This document shows, one piece after another, positions 11,051 through 23,748 of a DNA stretch of 64,000 bases (positions within the stretch are counted from its first letter, which is position 1; each line of letters starts with the position of its first letter). The notes below the pieces were generated by a model. The model was not told the DNA's origin. It saw only the letters and a program-made list of their open reading frames with translations, and ran no database searches. The position numbers and the translations under genes were made by a program. The stretch comes from Membranipora membranacea (taxonomy: Eukaryota; Bryozoa; Gymnolaemata; Cheilostomatida; Membraniporidae), in the NCBI GenBank assembly GCA_914767715.1, contig OU612065.1, positions 36,330,001-36,394,000 of the forward strand. Direction: 5' to 3'.

Positions 11051-12122
11051 CTGTCGCCACGTTTGGCTTTTTCTTTAGTTCTGTGACCCCCTTTTCCCCC
11101 TCCCCATCCAGAACAGAGGATGTCCTTTTGGCATTGTTGTTAGTGATGTTATCGCTATCTACGTCAATCTGCAAAGAATCATTTTCGAAAGACTCATCAG
11201 AAGAGAGGGCAACTTCCTCTGTCCCTGCTGCCTGGGTGGACTCAATCGACTGGGACTGGGAGATGGAGGTGGCGGCTGCCGGGCTTGCCCATACGTTTGG
11301 TTTGGGTGGTGAATCTGATCTCGAATCCGTTGGTTGTGGGTTAGTACTAGAGTTATCTTTAGATTTGGAGTTAGGGTTAGATTCGAAATCCTTCCTGGTT
11401 AAAGGTGTCATATGGCCGATGGCCGGAAGATTTTGTTTACTTGAGTCTTTTTTAGTCCATGTTTTGTTTAAAGCAACTGTACTGTCTTTGTCCAAAAGAT
11501 CACAAAGGTCGTAGCTATGACCCTTTTGCTTGCAAATACTACACACCTTTACTCTATCGCACTCCTCGTTAGTGTGGCCAGTCAGATGGCAAATGGTACA
11601 ATAGTCAAAGGGACAGTCCCTAGCAATATGGGCTGTGGAATGGCACTTGAAGCAAGTTCTGACCTGGTCTCGATACGCGATCCTGAACCCTGATTTGTTA
11701 AACCTGACCGACCCTGGAATGATTAACCCCTTCTTGGGCTCTATGACAAACTGTCTCACACCATTCTCAATGGTTGGGAACTCTTTGAACCTCATCCGTC
11801 TACCCTTTAAAACTTTGCCGTATGTGGACATAGCTGCCCACATAGCCTCATCAGGGACCAAAGAGTGACCCTCTCCAAACTGAGGGGAAATGGTTAGGAG
11901 CAGCTCCTTCTTGAGCTCTGAACGTATATTCCACTCAGCAGGAGCACTTGCAAGGAATTCCGACAAACTGGTCTGATCAATAAAACTAACTTCAATGCCA
12001 TCCCCAATGGGAACGGCAGACTTAACTTTGGAGAGAGGCGTGTACTTTTTTAGATCAGCAAAAAAAAGTGATACCAAATCAGTAGACTTGCAGCTCTTTT
12101 GGATGACAGCAGAAAGAATCAT
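11043..12122 (-). CDS. LINE ORF1: gag-like RNA-binding protein with zinc knuckles
   Basis: A 359-residue protein that in this family binds element RNA to form the retrotransposition particle. Residues near 155-210 carry three consecutive zinc knuckles: CFKCHSTAHIARDC, CTICHLTGHTNEEC and CSICKQKGHSYDLC. The N-terminal half (KKYTPLSKVKSAVPIGDG, EVSFIDQTSLSEFL) resembles an RRM-like gag fold, which is an inference. The C-terminal third is Ser/Pro/Asn-rich and low complexity. Its stop TGA (11043-11045) overlaps the ORF2 ATG, suggesting termination-reinitiation coupling. Confidence 0.9.
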   Translation of the reverse strand: MILSAVIQKSCKSTDLVSLFFADLKKYTPLSKVKSAVPIGDGIEVSFIDQTSLSEFLASAPAEWNIRSELKKELLLTISPQFGEGHSLVPDEAMWAAMSTYGKVLKGRRMRFKEFPTIENGVRQFVIEPKKGLIIPGSVRFNKSGFRIAYRDQVRTCFKCHSTAHIARDCPFDYCTICHLTGHTNEECDRVKVCSICKQKGHSYDLCDLLDKDSTVALNKTWTKKDSSKQNLPAIGHMTPLTRKDFESNPNSKSKDNSSTNPQPTDSRSDSPPKPNVWASPAAATSISQSQSIESTQAAGTEEVALSSDESFENDSLQIDVDSDNITNNNAKRTSSVLDGEGEKGVTELKKKPNVATDD

Positions 12123-12140
12123 GATGGGAAAAAAAGAGAA

Positions 12141-12327
12141 GTGCCTAAACTAGGCCAAATGTAAGCTGCAAGAGCTTTGTGCAAATTGCACAAAGAAAAT
12201 TTCCCGCCAAAATGGAGGGAGTGAAAAAAAGAGGAGTGCCTAAACTAGGCCAAATGTGTGCTGCAAGAGCTAAATGCAAATTGCACAAAGAAAATTTCCC
12301 GCCAAAACGGAGGGAGTGAAAAAAAGC
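12141..12327 (-). repeat. 95-bp direct repeat in the LINE 5' UTR
   Basis: Two adjacent copies start at 12141 and 12236. They share gtgcctaaactaggcc, the segment gcaaattgcacaaagaaaat and ttcccgccaaaa, ending in ggagggagtgaaaaaaag. Tandem 5' UTR monomers often act as LINE promoters; promoter function here is inferred. Confidence 0.8.
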
Positions 12328-12596
12328 AGTGAAATTACAGCTCAATACAAGTGATGAGGAGTGTGCCACTCGAAAAGCCAAGTGAAAGCTGAGGATTCAA
12401 ATTATTAAATTATTCCAAGAGAATTAATCGCAAGATAAAGTTGAATTAAATTGTTACCTTGATCTGCTGAATCAGAAAAGTCAAAGATGATCCTTTCCCC
12501 GCCGGCCAGAAATCGTGTGATGATTTCTGCCGGGGCTGGTGCTTCTCGCGCGTTCAAGTAATACAGGGTAATGAGCCAAGCAAAATATGTGCAATA

Positions 12597-12607
12597 ATTT
12601 TGGTAAT
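12597..12607. repeat. Target-site duplication, 5' side of the LINE
   Basis: Second copy of ATTTTGGTAAT, followed directly by normal array sequence (tatgtgcacatcg). Confidence 0.9.
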
Positions 12608-13109
12608 TATGTGCACATCGACACACTTACACTAGTGAACACCAGCCATTATCAGGATTACCGCCTAAAAGTCATAATTTGTGTTGTCAATAACAATAGC
12701 CTATAATGGCTGCTGCAATTTTCCAATTTCGCTAGCTTTCCTACTGGTTATCATTTCTGGAGTATTGTCCAAAAGTGATAGCAAAGCAGCACCGGTCAAA
12801 CATCTTTTCCGGCATCCTCTTCTTGGCATGGGGGACAAACCTCTGATAGTACCAGCGATCCCCTATGCTGAGCTTGTCAAATATCGCTGCTGCCAAATTC
12901 AAATGGGGATTGACACATAATGCAGGATTTTCTTGAATCTTCTCAAAAATTGCACTTTTCGTCTTCTTTTTCGTCGCAATACACACGCTTGCTTAGCTGC
13001 CGTTTAGGAATAATTGGGGGGGGGGTGAAGAAGGGGTGGTGCTGAGCTGACCCTTAAAAAATTCACTTCATGCAGCTCATATTGAGTGTAGAGCAAATAA
13101 TATAACATA

Positions 13110-13229
13110 AAGTCTACAGCACCCAGTATTCCCAGGCGGTCACCCATCCAAGTACTAACTGGGCTCGACGTTGCTTAGCCTCAGTGATCGGACGAGAACT
13201 GGCGTTTTCAACGTGATATGGCCGTAGAC
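13110..13229 (-). rRNA. 5S ribosomal RNA, copy 5 (variant at nt 50)
   Basis: 5S gene with one substitution at about nt 50 (GAGGCTAAGC instead of GAAGCTAAGC), at the edge of box A. T3 downstream. Confidence 0.96.
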
Positions 13230-14422
13230 AATTATGGTGATTAATTTTAGCAGTTTTATGCTTGGATGCAGGAATAACTAAACAAGGGCATGCAACTCTT
13301 GTTTTGATTTGCATGTTTATAGTCTTATTCCTAGACATTTTAACTTGTTTCTCTATATGACAACAGAATCATCCTTCTCCTTCTTCATTATATCTTTCAT
13401 CTATTATAGAACATACATTTCTCTTCCATAACATTGTTAGTATGCAATTTACCTTTACGATTTTATTTGAGGAGGGACTGGTTGGCTTGGCTGCCAGGGT
13501 TCAACCCAGCTGCCGGGTTTGATGGCTCATACAAGCATCTTTTAACGGCATTGGACGTTTTGCGGAGAATTTGTAGCATGCTATGAAACGAACTCTGTGG
13601 CAACAATCGTCTTGACGCGACATCACGCTTAGCTCCATTGTTTAACACTCTGTCGGACTAAACGCCGCACTCACAGCGCAGGATTAAAAGCGCAAGTTAT
13701 ACGCTGGCAGCAAGTAGCGGGCTCTGGTAAGTTACTCTTTGGTTTGATTGTGACAGTACCAGCAGTGATCTAAGCACTAGACTGGACTGTAGGCCAAGGG
13801 AATTACAATGTGACACTCGTGTGTGATCCATCGTACAGCCACAGATATTCTGATTTTATGAAATCTATACCTGTTTAGTTAGCAAAATCTGATGTCCGCG
13901 GCTGGATTTTGGTAATTATGTGCACATCGACACACTTAACCTAGCTAGTGAACACCAGCCATTATCAGGATTACCGCCTAAAAGTCATAATTTGTGTTGT
14001 CAATAACAATAGCCTATAATGGCTGCTGCAATTTTCCAATTTCGCTAGCTTTCCTACTGGTTATCATTTCTGGAGTATTGTCCAAAAGTGATAGCAAAGC
14101 AGCACCGGTCAAACATCTTTTCCGGCATCCTCTTCTTGGCATGGGGGACAAACCTCTGATAGTACCAGCGATCCCCTATGCTGAGCTTGTCAAATATCGC
14201 TGCTGCCAAATTCAAATGGGGATTGACACATAATGCAGGATTTTCTTGAATCTTCTCAAAAATTGCACTTTTCGTCTTCTTTTTCGTCGCAATACACACG
14301 CTTGCTTAGCTGCCGTTCAGGAATAATTGGGGGGGGGGTGAAGAAGGGGTGGTGCTGAGCTGACCCTTAAAAAATTCACTTCATGCAGCTCATATTGAGT
14401 GTAGAGCAAATAATATAACATA

Positions 14423-14542
14423 AAGTCTACAGCACCCAGTATTCCCAGGCGGTCACCCATCCAAGTACTAACTGGGCTCGACGTTGCTTAGCTTCAGTGA
14501 TCGGACGAGAACTGGCGTTTTCAACGTGATATGGCCGTAGAC
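14423..14542 (-). rRNA. 5S ribosomal RNA, copy 6
   Basis: Consensus 5S sequence, short downstream flank (T3). Confidence 0.97.
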
Positions 14543-15737
14543 AATTATGGTGATTAATTTTAGCAGTTTTATGCTTGGATGCAGGAATAACTAAACAAGG
14601 GCATGCAACTCTTGTTTTGATTTGCATGTTTATAGTCTTATTCCTAGACATTTTAACTTGTTTCTCTATATGACAACAGAATCATCCTTCTCCTTCTTCA
14701 TTATATCTTTCATCTATTATAGAACATACATTTCTCTTCCATAACATTGTTAGTATGCAATTTACCTTTACGATTTTATTTGAGGAGGGACTGGTTGGCT
14801 TGGCTGCCAGGGTTCAACCCAGCTGCCGGGTTTGATGGCTCATACAAGCATCTTTTAACGGCATTGGACGTTTTGCGGAGAATTTGTAGCATGCTATGAA
14901 ACGAACTCTGTGGCAACAATCGTCTTGACGCGACATCACGCTTAGCTCCATTGTTTAACACTCTGTCGGACTAAACGCCGCACTCACAGCGCAGGATTAA
15001 AAGCGCAAGTTATAAGCTGGCAGCAAGTAGCGGGCTCTGGTAAGTTACTCTTTGGTTTGATTGTGACAGTACCAGCAGTGATCTAAGCACTAGACTGGAC
15101 TGTAGGCCAAGGGAATTACAATGTGACACTCGTGTGTGATCCATCGTACAGCCACAGATATTCTGATTTTATGAAATCTATACCTGTTTAGTTAGCAAAA
15201 TCTGATGTCCGCGGCTGGATTTTGGTAATTATGTGCACATCGACACACTTAACCTAGCTAGTGAACACCAGCCATTATCAGGATTACCGCCTAAAAGTCA
15301 TAATTTGTGTTGTCAATAACAATAGCCTATAATGGCTGCTGCAATTTTCCAATTTCGCTAGCTTTCCTACTGGTTATCATTTCTGGAGTATTGTCCAAAA
15401 GTGATAGCAAAGCAGCACCGGTCAAACATCTTTTCCGGCATCCTCTTCTTGGCATGGGGGACAAACCTCTGATAGTACCAGCGATCCCCTATGCTGAGCT
15501 TGTCAAATATCGCTGCTGCCAAATTCAAATGGGGATTGACACATAATGCAGGATTTTCTTGAATCTTCTCAAAAATTGCACTTTTCGTCTTCTTTTTCGT
15601 CGCAATACACACGCTTGCTTAGCTGCGGTTTAGGAATAATTGGGGGGGGGGGGTGAAGAAGGGGTGGTGCTGAGCTGACCCTTAAAAAATTCACTTCATG
15701 CAGCTCATATTGAGTGTAGAGCAAATAATATAACATA

Positions 15738-15857
15738 AAGTCTACAGCACCCAGTATTCCCAGGCGGTCACCCATCCAAGTACTAACTGGGCTCGACGTT
15801 GCTTAGCTTCAGTGATCGGACGAGAACTGGCGTTTTCAACGTGATATGGCCGTAGAC
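15738..15857 (-). rRNA. 5S ribosomal RNA, copy 7
   Basis: Consensus 5S sequence. First member of a two-unit block that is repeated at 18367. Confidence 0.97.
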
Positions 15858-17053
15858 AATTATGGTGATTAATTTTAGCAGTTTTATGCTTGGATGCAGG
15901 AATAACTAAACAAGGGCATGCAACTCTTGTTTTGATTTGCATGTTTATAGTCTTATTCCTAGACATTTTAACTTGTTTCTCTATATGACAACAGAATCAT
16001 CCTTCTCCTTCTTCATTATATCTTTCATCTATTATAGAACATACATTTCTCTTCCATAACATTGTTAGTATGCAATTTACCTTTACGATTTTATTTGAGG
16101 AGGGACTGGTTGGCTTGGCTGCCAGGGTTCAACCCAGCTGCCGGGTTTGATGGCTCATACAAGCATCTTTTAACGGCATTGGACGTTTTGCGGAGAATTT
16201 GTAGCATGCTATGAAACGAACTCTGTGGCAACAATCGTCTTGACGCGACATCACGCTTAGCTCCATTGTTTAACACTCTGTCGGACTAAACGCCGCACTC
16301 ACAGCGCAGGATTAAAAGCGCAAGTTATACGCTGGCAGCAAGTAGCGGGCTCTGGTAAGTTACTCTTTGGTTTGATTGTGACAGTACCAGCAGTGATCTA
16401 AGCACTAGACTGGACTGTAGGCCAAGGGAATTACAATGTGACACTCGTGTGTGATCCATCGTACAGCCACAGATATTCTGATTTTATGAAATCTATACCT
16501 GTTTAGTTAGCAAAATCTGATGTCCGCGGCTGGATTTTGGTAATTATGTGCACATCGACACACTTAACCTAGCTAGTGAACACCAGCCATTATCAGGATT
16601 ACCGCCTAAAAGTCATAATTTGTGTTGTCAATAACAATAGCCTATAATGGCTGCTGCAATTTTCCAATTTCGCTAGCTTTCCTACTGGTTATCATTTCTG
16701 GAGTATTGTCCAAAAGTGATAGCAAAGCAGCACCGGTCAAACATCTTTTCCGGCATCCTCTTCTTGGCATGGGGGACAAACCTCTGATAGTACCAGCGAT
16801 CCCCTATGCTGAGCTTGTCAAATATCGCTGCTGCCAAATTCAAATGGGGATTGACACATAATGCAGGATTTTCTTGAATCTTCTCAAAAATTGCACTTTT
16901 CGTCTTCTTTTTCGTCGCAATACACACGCTTGCTTAGCTGCCGTTTAGGCATAATTGGGGGGGGGGGGGTGAAGAAGGGGTGGTGCTGAGCTGACCCTTA
17001 AAAAATTCACTTCATGCAGCTCATATTGAGTGTAGAGCAAATAATATAACATA

Positions 17054-17173
17054 AAGTCTACAGCACCCAGTATTCCCTGGCGGTCACCCATCCAAGTACT
17101 AACTGGGCTCGACGTTGCTTAGCTTCAGTGATCGGACGAGAACTGGCGTTTTCAACGTGATATGGCCGTAGAC
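17054..17173 (-). rRNA. 5S ribosomal RNA, copy 8 (variant at nt 96)
   Basis: 5S gene with one substitution at about nt 96 (GCCAGGGAATAC instead of GCCTGGGAATAC), inside the box C region of the internal promoter. Possibly a weaker or variant 5S copy. Confidence 0.95.
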
Positions 17174-18366
17174 AATTATGGTGATTAATTTTAGCAGTTT
17201 TATGCTTGGATGCAGGAATAACTAAACAAGGGCATGCAACTCTTGTTTTGATTTGCATGTTTATAGTCTTATTCCTAGACATTTTAACTTGTTTCTCTAT
17301 ATGACAACAGAATCATCCTTCTCCTTCTTCATTATATCTTTCATCTATTATAGAACATACATTTCTCTTCCATAACATTGTTAGTATGCAATTTACCTTT
17401 TCGATTTTATTTGAGGAGGGACTGGTTGGTTTGGCTGCCAGGTTCCAACCCAGCTGCCGGGTTTGATGGCTCATACAAACATCTTTTAACGGCATTGGAC
17501 TTTTTGCGGAGAATTTGTAGCATGCTATGAAACGAACTCTGTGGCAACAATCGTCTTGACGCGACATCACGCTTAGCTCCATTGTTTAACACTCTGTCGG
17601 ACTAAACGCCGCACTCACAGCGCAGGATTAAAAGCGCAAGTTATAAGCTGGCAGCAAGTAGCGGGCTCTGGTAAGTTACTCTTTGGTTTGATTGTGACAG
17701 TACCAGCAGTGATCTAAGCACTAGACTGGACTGTAGGCCAAGGGAATTACAATGTGACACTCGTGTGTGATCCATCGTACAGCCACAGATATTCTGATTT
17801 TATGAAATCTATACCTGTTTAGTTAGCAAAATCTGATGTCCGCGGCTGGATTTTGGTAATTATGTGCACATCGACACACTTAACCTAGCTAGTGAACACC
17901 AGCCATTATCAGGATTACCGCCTAAAAGTCATAATTTGTGTTGTCAATAACAATAGCCTATAATGGCTGCTGCAATTTTCCAATTTCGCTAGCTTTCCTA
18001 CTGGTTATCATTTCTGGAGTATTGTCCAAAAGTGATAGCAAAGCAGCACCGGTCAAACATCTTTTCCGGCATCCTCTTCTTGGCATGGGGGACAAACCTC
18101 TGATAGTACCAGCGATCCCCTATGCTGAGCTTGTCAAATATCGCTGCTGCCAAATTCAAATGGGGATTGACACATAATGCAGGATTTTCTTGAATCTTCT
18201 CAAAAATTGCACTTTTCGTCTTCTTTTTCGTCGCAATACACACGCTTGCTTAGCTGCCGTTTAGGAATAATTGGGGGGGGGGTGAAGAAGGGGTGGTGCT
18301 GAGCTGACCCTTAAAAAATTCACTTCATGCAGCTCATATTGAGTGTAGAGCAAATAATATAACATA

Positions 18367-18486
18367 AAGTCTACAGCACCCAGTATTCCCAGGCGGTCAC
18401 CCATCCAAGTACTAACTGGGCTCGACGTTGCTTAGCTTCAGTGATCGGACGAGAACTGGCGTTTTCAACGTGATATGGCCGTAGAC
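18367..18486 (-). rRNA. 5S ribosomal RNA, copy 9
   Basis: Consensus 5S sequence. Confidence 0.97.
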
Positions 18487-19681
18487 AATTATGGTGATTA
18501 ATTTTAGCAGTTTTATGCTTGGATGCAGGAATAACTAAACAAGGGCATGCAACTCTTGTTTTGATTTGCATGTTTATAGTCTTATTCCTAGACATTTTAA
18601 CTTGTTTCTCTATATGACAACAGAATCATCCTTCTCCTTCTTCATTATATCTTTCATCTATTATAGAACATACATTTCTCTTCCATAACATTGTTAGTAT
18701 GCAATTTACCTTTACGATTTTATTTGAGGAGGGACTGGTTGGCTTGGCTGCCAGGGTTCAACCCAGCTGCCGGGTTTGATGGCTCATACAAGCATCTTTT
18801 AACGGCATTGGACGTTTTGCGGAGAATTTGTAGCATGCTATGAAACGAACTCTGTGGCAACAATCGTCTTGACGCGACATCACGCTTAGCTCCATTGTTT
18901 AACACTCTGTCGGACTAAACGCCGCACTCACAGCGCAGGATTAAAAGCGCAAGTTATACGCTGGCAGCAAGTAGCGGGCTCTGGTAAGTTACTCTTTGGT
19001 TTGATTGTGACAGTACCAGCAGTGATCTAAGCACTAGACTGGACTGTAGGCCAAGGGAATTACAATGTGACACTCGTGTGTGATCCATCGTACAGCCACA
19101 GATATTCTGATTTTATGAAATCTATACCTGTTTAGTTAGCAAAATCTGATGTCCGCGGCTGGATTTTGGTAATTATGTGCACATCGACACACTTAACCTA
19201 GCTAGTGAACACCAGCCATTATCAGGATTACCGCCTAAAAGTCATAATTTGTGTTGTCAATAACAATAGCCTATAATGGCTGCTGCAATTTTCCAATTTC
19301 GCTAGCTTTCCTACTGGTTATCATTTCTGGAGTATTGTCCAAAAGTGATAGCAAAGCAGCACCGGTCAAACATCTTTTCCGGCATCCTCTTCTTGGCATG
19401 GGGGACAAACCTCTGATAGTACCAGCGATCCCCTATGCTGAGCTTGTCAAATATCGCTGCTGCCAAATTCAAATGGGGATTGACACATAATGCAGGATTT
19501 TCTTGAATCTTCTCAAAAATTGCACTTTTCGTCTTCTTTTTCGTCGCAATACACACGCTTGCTTAGCTGCCGTTTAGGCATAATTGGGGGGGGGGGGTGA
19601 AGAAGGGGTGGTGCTGAGCTGACCCTTAAAAAATTCACTTCATGCAGCTCATATTGAGTGTAGAGCAAATAATATAACATA

Positions 19682-19801
19682 AAGTCTACAGCACCCAGTA
19701 TTCCCAGGCGGTCACCCATCCAAGTACTAACTGGGCTCGACGTTGCTTAGCTTCAGTGATCGGACGAGAACTGGCGTTTTCAACGTGATATGGCCGTAGA
19801 C
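19682..19801 (-). rRNA. 5S ribosomal RNA, copy 10
   Basis: Consensus 5S sequence. Its unit corresponds to that of copy 8 but lacks the nt 96 change. Confidence 0.97.
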
Positions 19802-20993
19802 AATTATGGTGATTAATTTTAGCAGTTTTATGCTTGGATGCAGGAATAACTAAACAAGGGCATGCAACTCTTGTTTTGATTTGCATGTTTATAGTCTTAT
19901 TCCTAGACATTTTAACTTGTTTCTCTATATGACAACAGAATCATCCTTCTCCTTCTTCATTATATCTTTCATCTATTATAGAACATACATTTCTCTTCCA
20001 TAACATTGTTAGTATGCAATTTACCTTTTCGATTTTATTTGAGGAGGGACTGGTTGGTTTGGCTGCCAGGTTCCAACCCAGCTGCCGGGTTTGATGGCTC
20101 ATACAAACATCTTTTAACGGCATTGGACTTTTTGCGGAGAATTTGTAGCATGCTATGAAACGAACTCTGTGGCAACAATCGTCTTGACGCGACATCACGC
20201 TTAGCTCCATTGTTTAACACTCTGTCGGACTAAACGCCGCACTCACAGCGCAGGATTAAAAGCGCAAGTTATAAGCTGGCAGCAAGTAGCGGGCTCTGGT
20301 AAGTTACTCTTTGGTTTGATTGTGACAGTACCAGCAGTGATCTAAGCACTAGACTGGACTGTAGGCCAAGGGAATTACAATGTGACACTCGTGTGTGATC
20401 CATCGTACAGCCACAGATATTCTGATTTTATGAAATCTATACCTGTTTAGTTAGCAAAATCTGATGTCCGCGGCTGGATTTTGGTAATTATGTGCACATC
20501 GACACACTTAACCTAGCTAGTGAACACCAGCCATTATCAGGATTACCGCCTAAAAGTCATAATTTGTGTTGTCAATAACAATAGCCTATAATGGCTGCTG
20601 CAATTTTCCAATTTCGCTAGCTTTCCTACTGGTTATCATTTCTGGAGTATTGTCCAAAAGTGATAGCAAAGCAGCACCGGTCAAACATCTTTTCCGGCAT
20701 CCTCTTCTTGGCATGGGGGACAAACCTCTGATAGTACCAGCGATCCCCTATGCTGAGCTTGTCAAATATCGCTGCTGCCAAATTCAAATGGGGATTGACA
20801 CATAATGCAGGATTTTCTTGAAGCTTCTCAAAAATTGCACTTTTCGTCTTCTTTTTCGTCGCAATACACACGCTTGCTTAGCTGCCGTTTAGGAATAATT
20901 GGGGGGGGGTGAAGAAGGGGTGGTGCTGAGCTGACCCTTAAAAAATTCACTTCATGCAGCTCATATTGAGTGTAGAGCAAATAATATAACATA

Positions 20994-21113
20994 AAGTCTA
21001 CAGCACCCAGTATTCCCAGGCGGTCACCCATCCAAGTACTAACTGGGCTCGACGTTGCTTAGCTTCAGTGATCGGACGAGAACTGGCGTTTTCAACGTGA
21101 TATGGCCGTAGAC
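20994..21113 (-). rRNA. 5S ribosomal RNA, copy 11
   Basis: Consensus 5S sequence. Confidence 0.97.
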
Positions 21114-22312
21114 AATTATGGTGATTAATTTTAGCAGTTTTATGCTTGGATGCAGGAATAACTAAACAAGGGCATGCAACTCTTGTTTTGATTTGCATGT
21201 TTATAGTCTTATTCCTAGACATTTTAACTTGTTTCTCTATATGACAACAGAATCATCCTTCTCCTTCTTCATTATATCTTTCATCTATTATAGAACATAC
21301 ATTTCTCTTCCATAACATTGTTAGTATGCAATTTACCTTTTCGATTTTATTTGAGGAGGGACTGGTTGGTTTGGCTGCCAGGTTCCAACCCAGCTGCCGG
21401 GTTTGATGGCTCATACAAACATCTTTTAACGGCATTGGACTTTTTGCGGAGAATTTGTAGCATGCTATGAAACGAACTCTGTGGCAACAATCGTCTTGAC
21501 GCGACATCACGCTTAGCTCCATTGTTTAACACTCTGTCGGACTAAACGCCGCACTCACAGCGCAGGATTAAAAGCGCAAGTTATAAGCTGGCAGCAAGTA
21601 GCGGGCTCTGGTAAGTTACTCTTTGGTTTGATTGTGACAGTACCAGCAGTGATCTAAGCACTAGACTGGACTGTAGGCCAAGGGAATTACAATGTGACAC
21701 TCGTGTGTGATCCATCGTACAGCCACAGATATTCTGATTTTATGAAATCTATACCTGTTTAGTTAGCAAAATCTGATGTCCGCGGCTGGATTTTGGTAAT
21801 TATGTGCACATCGACACACTTAACCTAGCTAGTGAACACCAGCCATTATCAGGATTACCGCCTAAAAGTCATAATTTGTGTTGTCAATAACAATAGCCTA
21901 TAATGGCTGCTGCAATTTTCCAATTTCGCTAGCTTTCCTACTGGTTATCATTTCTGGAGTATTGTCCAAAAGTGATAGCAAAGCAGCACCGGTCAAACAT
22001 CTTTTCCGGCATCCTCTTCTTGGCATGGGGGACAAACCTCTGATAGTACCAGCGATCCCCTATGCTGAGCTTGTCAAATATCGCTGCTGCCAAATTCAAA
22101 TGGGGATTGACACATAATGCAGGATTTTCTTGAATCTTCTCAAAAATTGCACTTTTCGTCTTCTTTTTCGTCGCAATACACACGCTTGCTTAGCTGCCGT
22201 TTAGGAATAATTGGGGGGGGGGGGGGGGTGAAGAAGGGGTGGTGCTGAGCTGACCCTTAAAAAATTCACTTCATGCAGCTCATATTGAGTGTAGAGCAAA
22301 TAATATAACATA

Positions 22313-22432
22313 AAGTCTACAGCACCCAGTATTCCCAGGCGGTCACCCATCCAAGTACTAACTGGGCTCGACGTTGCTTAGCTTCAGTGATCGGACGAGA
22401 ACTGGCGTTTTCAACGTGATATGGCCGTAGAC
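22313..22432 (-). rRNA. 5S ribosomal RNA, copy 12
   Basis: Consensus 5S sequence, close to the longest G-run of the array (16 G). Confidence 0.97.
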
Positions 22433-23628
22433 AATTATGGTGATTAATTTTAGCAGTTTTATGCTTGGATGCAGGAATAACTAAACAAGGGCATGCAACT
22501 CTTGTTTTGATTTGCATGTTTATAGTCTTATTCCTAGACATTTTAACTTGTTTCTCTATATGACAACAGAATCATCCTTCTCCTTCTTCATTATATCTTT
22601 CATCTATTATAGAACATACATTTCTCTTCCATAACATTGTTAGTATGCAATTTACCTTTTCGATTTTATTTGAGGAGGGACTGGTTGGTTTGGCTGCCAG
22701 GTTCCAACCCAGCTGCCGGGTTTGATGGCTCATACAAACATCTTTTAACGGCATTGGACTTTTTGCGGAGAATTTGTAGCATGCTATGAAACGAACTCTG
22801 TGGCAACAATCGTCTTGACGCGACATCACGCTTAGCTCCATTGTTTAACACTCTGTCGGACTAAACGCCGCACTCACAGCGCAGGATTAAAAGCGCAAGT
22901 TATAAGCTGGCAGCAAGTAGCGGGCTCTGGTAAGTTACTCTTTGGTTTGATTGTGACAGTACCAGCAGTGATCTAAGCACTAGACTGGACTGTAGGCCAA
23001 GGGAATTACAATGTGACACTCGTGTGTGATCCATCGTACAGCCACAGATATTCTGATTTTATGAAATCTATACCTGTTTAGTTAGCAAAATCTGATGTCC
23101 GCGGCTGGATTTTGGTAATTATGTGCACATCGACACACTTAACCTAGCTAGTGAACACCAGCCATTATCAGGATTACCGCCTAAAAGTCATAATTTGTGT
23201 TGTCAATAACAATAGCCTATAATGGCTGCTGCAATTTTCCAATTTCGCTAGCTTTCCTACTGGTTATCATTTCTGGAGTATTGTCCAAAAGTGATAGCAA
23301 AGCAGCACCGGTCAAACATCTTTTCCGGCATCCTCTTCTTGGCATGGGGGACAAACCTCTGATAGTACCAGCGATCCCCTATGCTGAGCTTGTCAAATAT
23401 CGCTGCTGCCAAATTCAAATGGGGATTGACACATAATGCAGGATTTTCTTGAATCTTCTCAAAAATTGCACTTTTCGTCTTCTTTTTCGTCGCAATACAC
23501 ACGCTTGCTTAGCTGCCGTTCAGGAATAATTGGGGGGGAGGGGGTGAAGAAGGGGTGGTGCTGAGCTGACCCTTAAAAAATTCACTTCATGCAGCTCATA
23601 TTGAGTGTAGAGCAAATAATATAACATA

Positions 23629-23748
23629 AAGTCTACAGCACCCAGTATTCCCAGGCGGTCACCCATCCAAGTACTAACTGGGCTCGACGTTGCTTAGCTT
23701 CAGTGATCGGACGAGAACTGGCGTTTTCAACGTGATATGGCCGTAGAC
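23629..23748 (-). rRNA. 5S ribosomal RNA, copy 13
   Basis: Consensus 5S sequence. First of four units sharing the interrupted G-run. Confidence 0.97.

Larger units (their letters stand above)
7251..12596 (-). mobile_element. Full-length Tx1/L1-like LINE inserted in the 5S array spacer
   Basis: A 5346-bp insertion bounded by a perfect 11-bp duplication of array sequence. It has a 5' UTR with a 95-bp direct repeat, ORF1 with CCHC knuckles, and an overlapping ORF2 with endonuclease and reverse transcriptase. The two-ORF layout, APE-type endonuclease and gag-like zinc-knuckle ORF1 fit the Tx1 group of L1-related LINEs, several of which are known to target repeated genes. The 3' end (minus strand) has a T tract and then finishes CTAATAAACAGG without a terminal poly(A). 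Both ORFs are open, so it may be recently active. The clade is inferred from layout; a phylogeny of the RT domain would decide it. Confidence 0.9.

Noticed and set aside
11083-11514. 143-codon plus-strand ORF
   Set aside because: Antisense to the low-complexity C-terminus of LINE ORF1.
7251-12596. U2- or 5S-gene-specific targeting of the LINE
   Set aside because: The insertion point is in the spacer and not inside a 5S or snRNA gene; the resemblance of the target to an Sm site is only seven bases.
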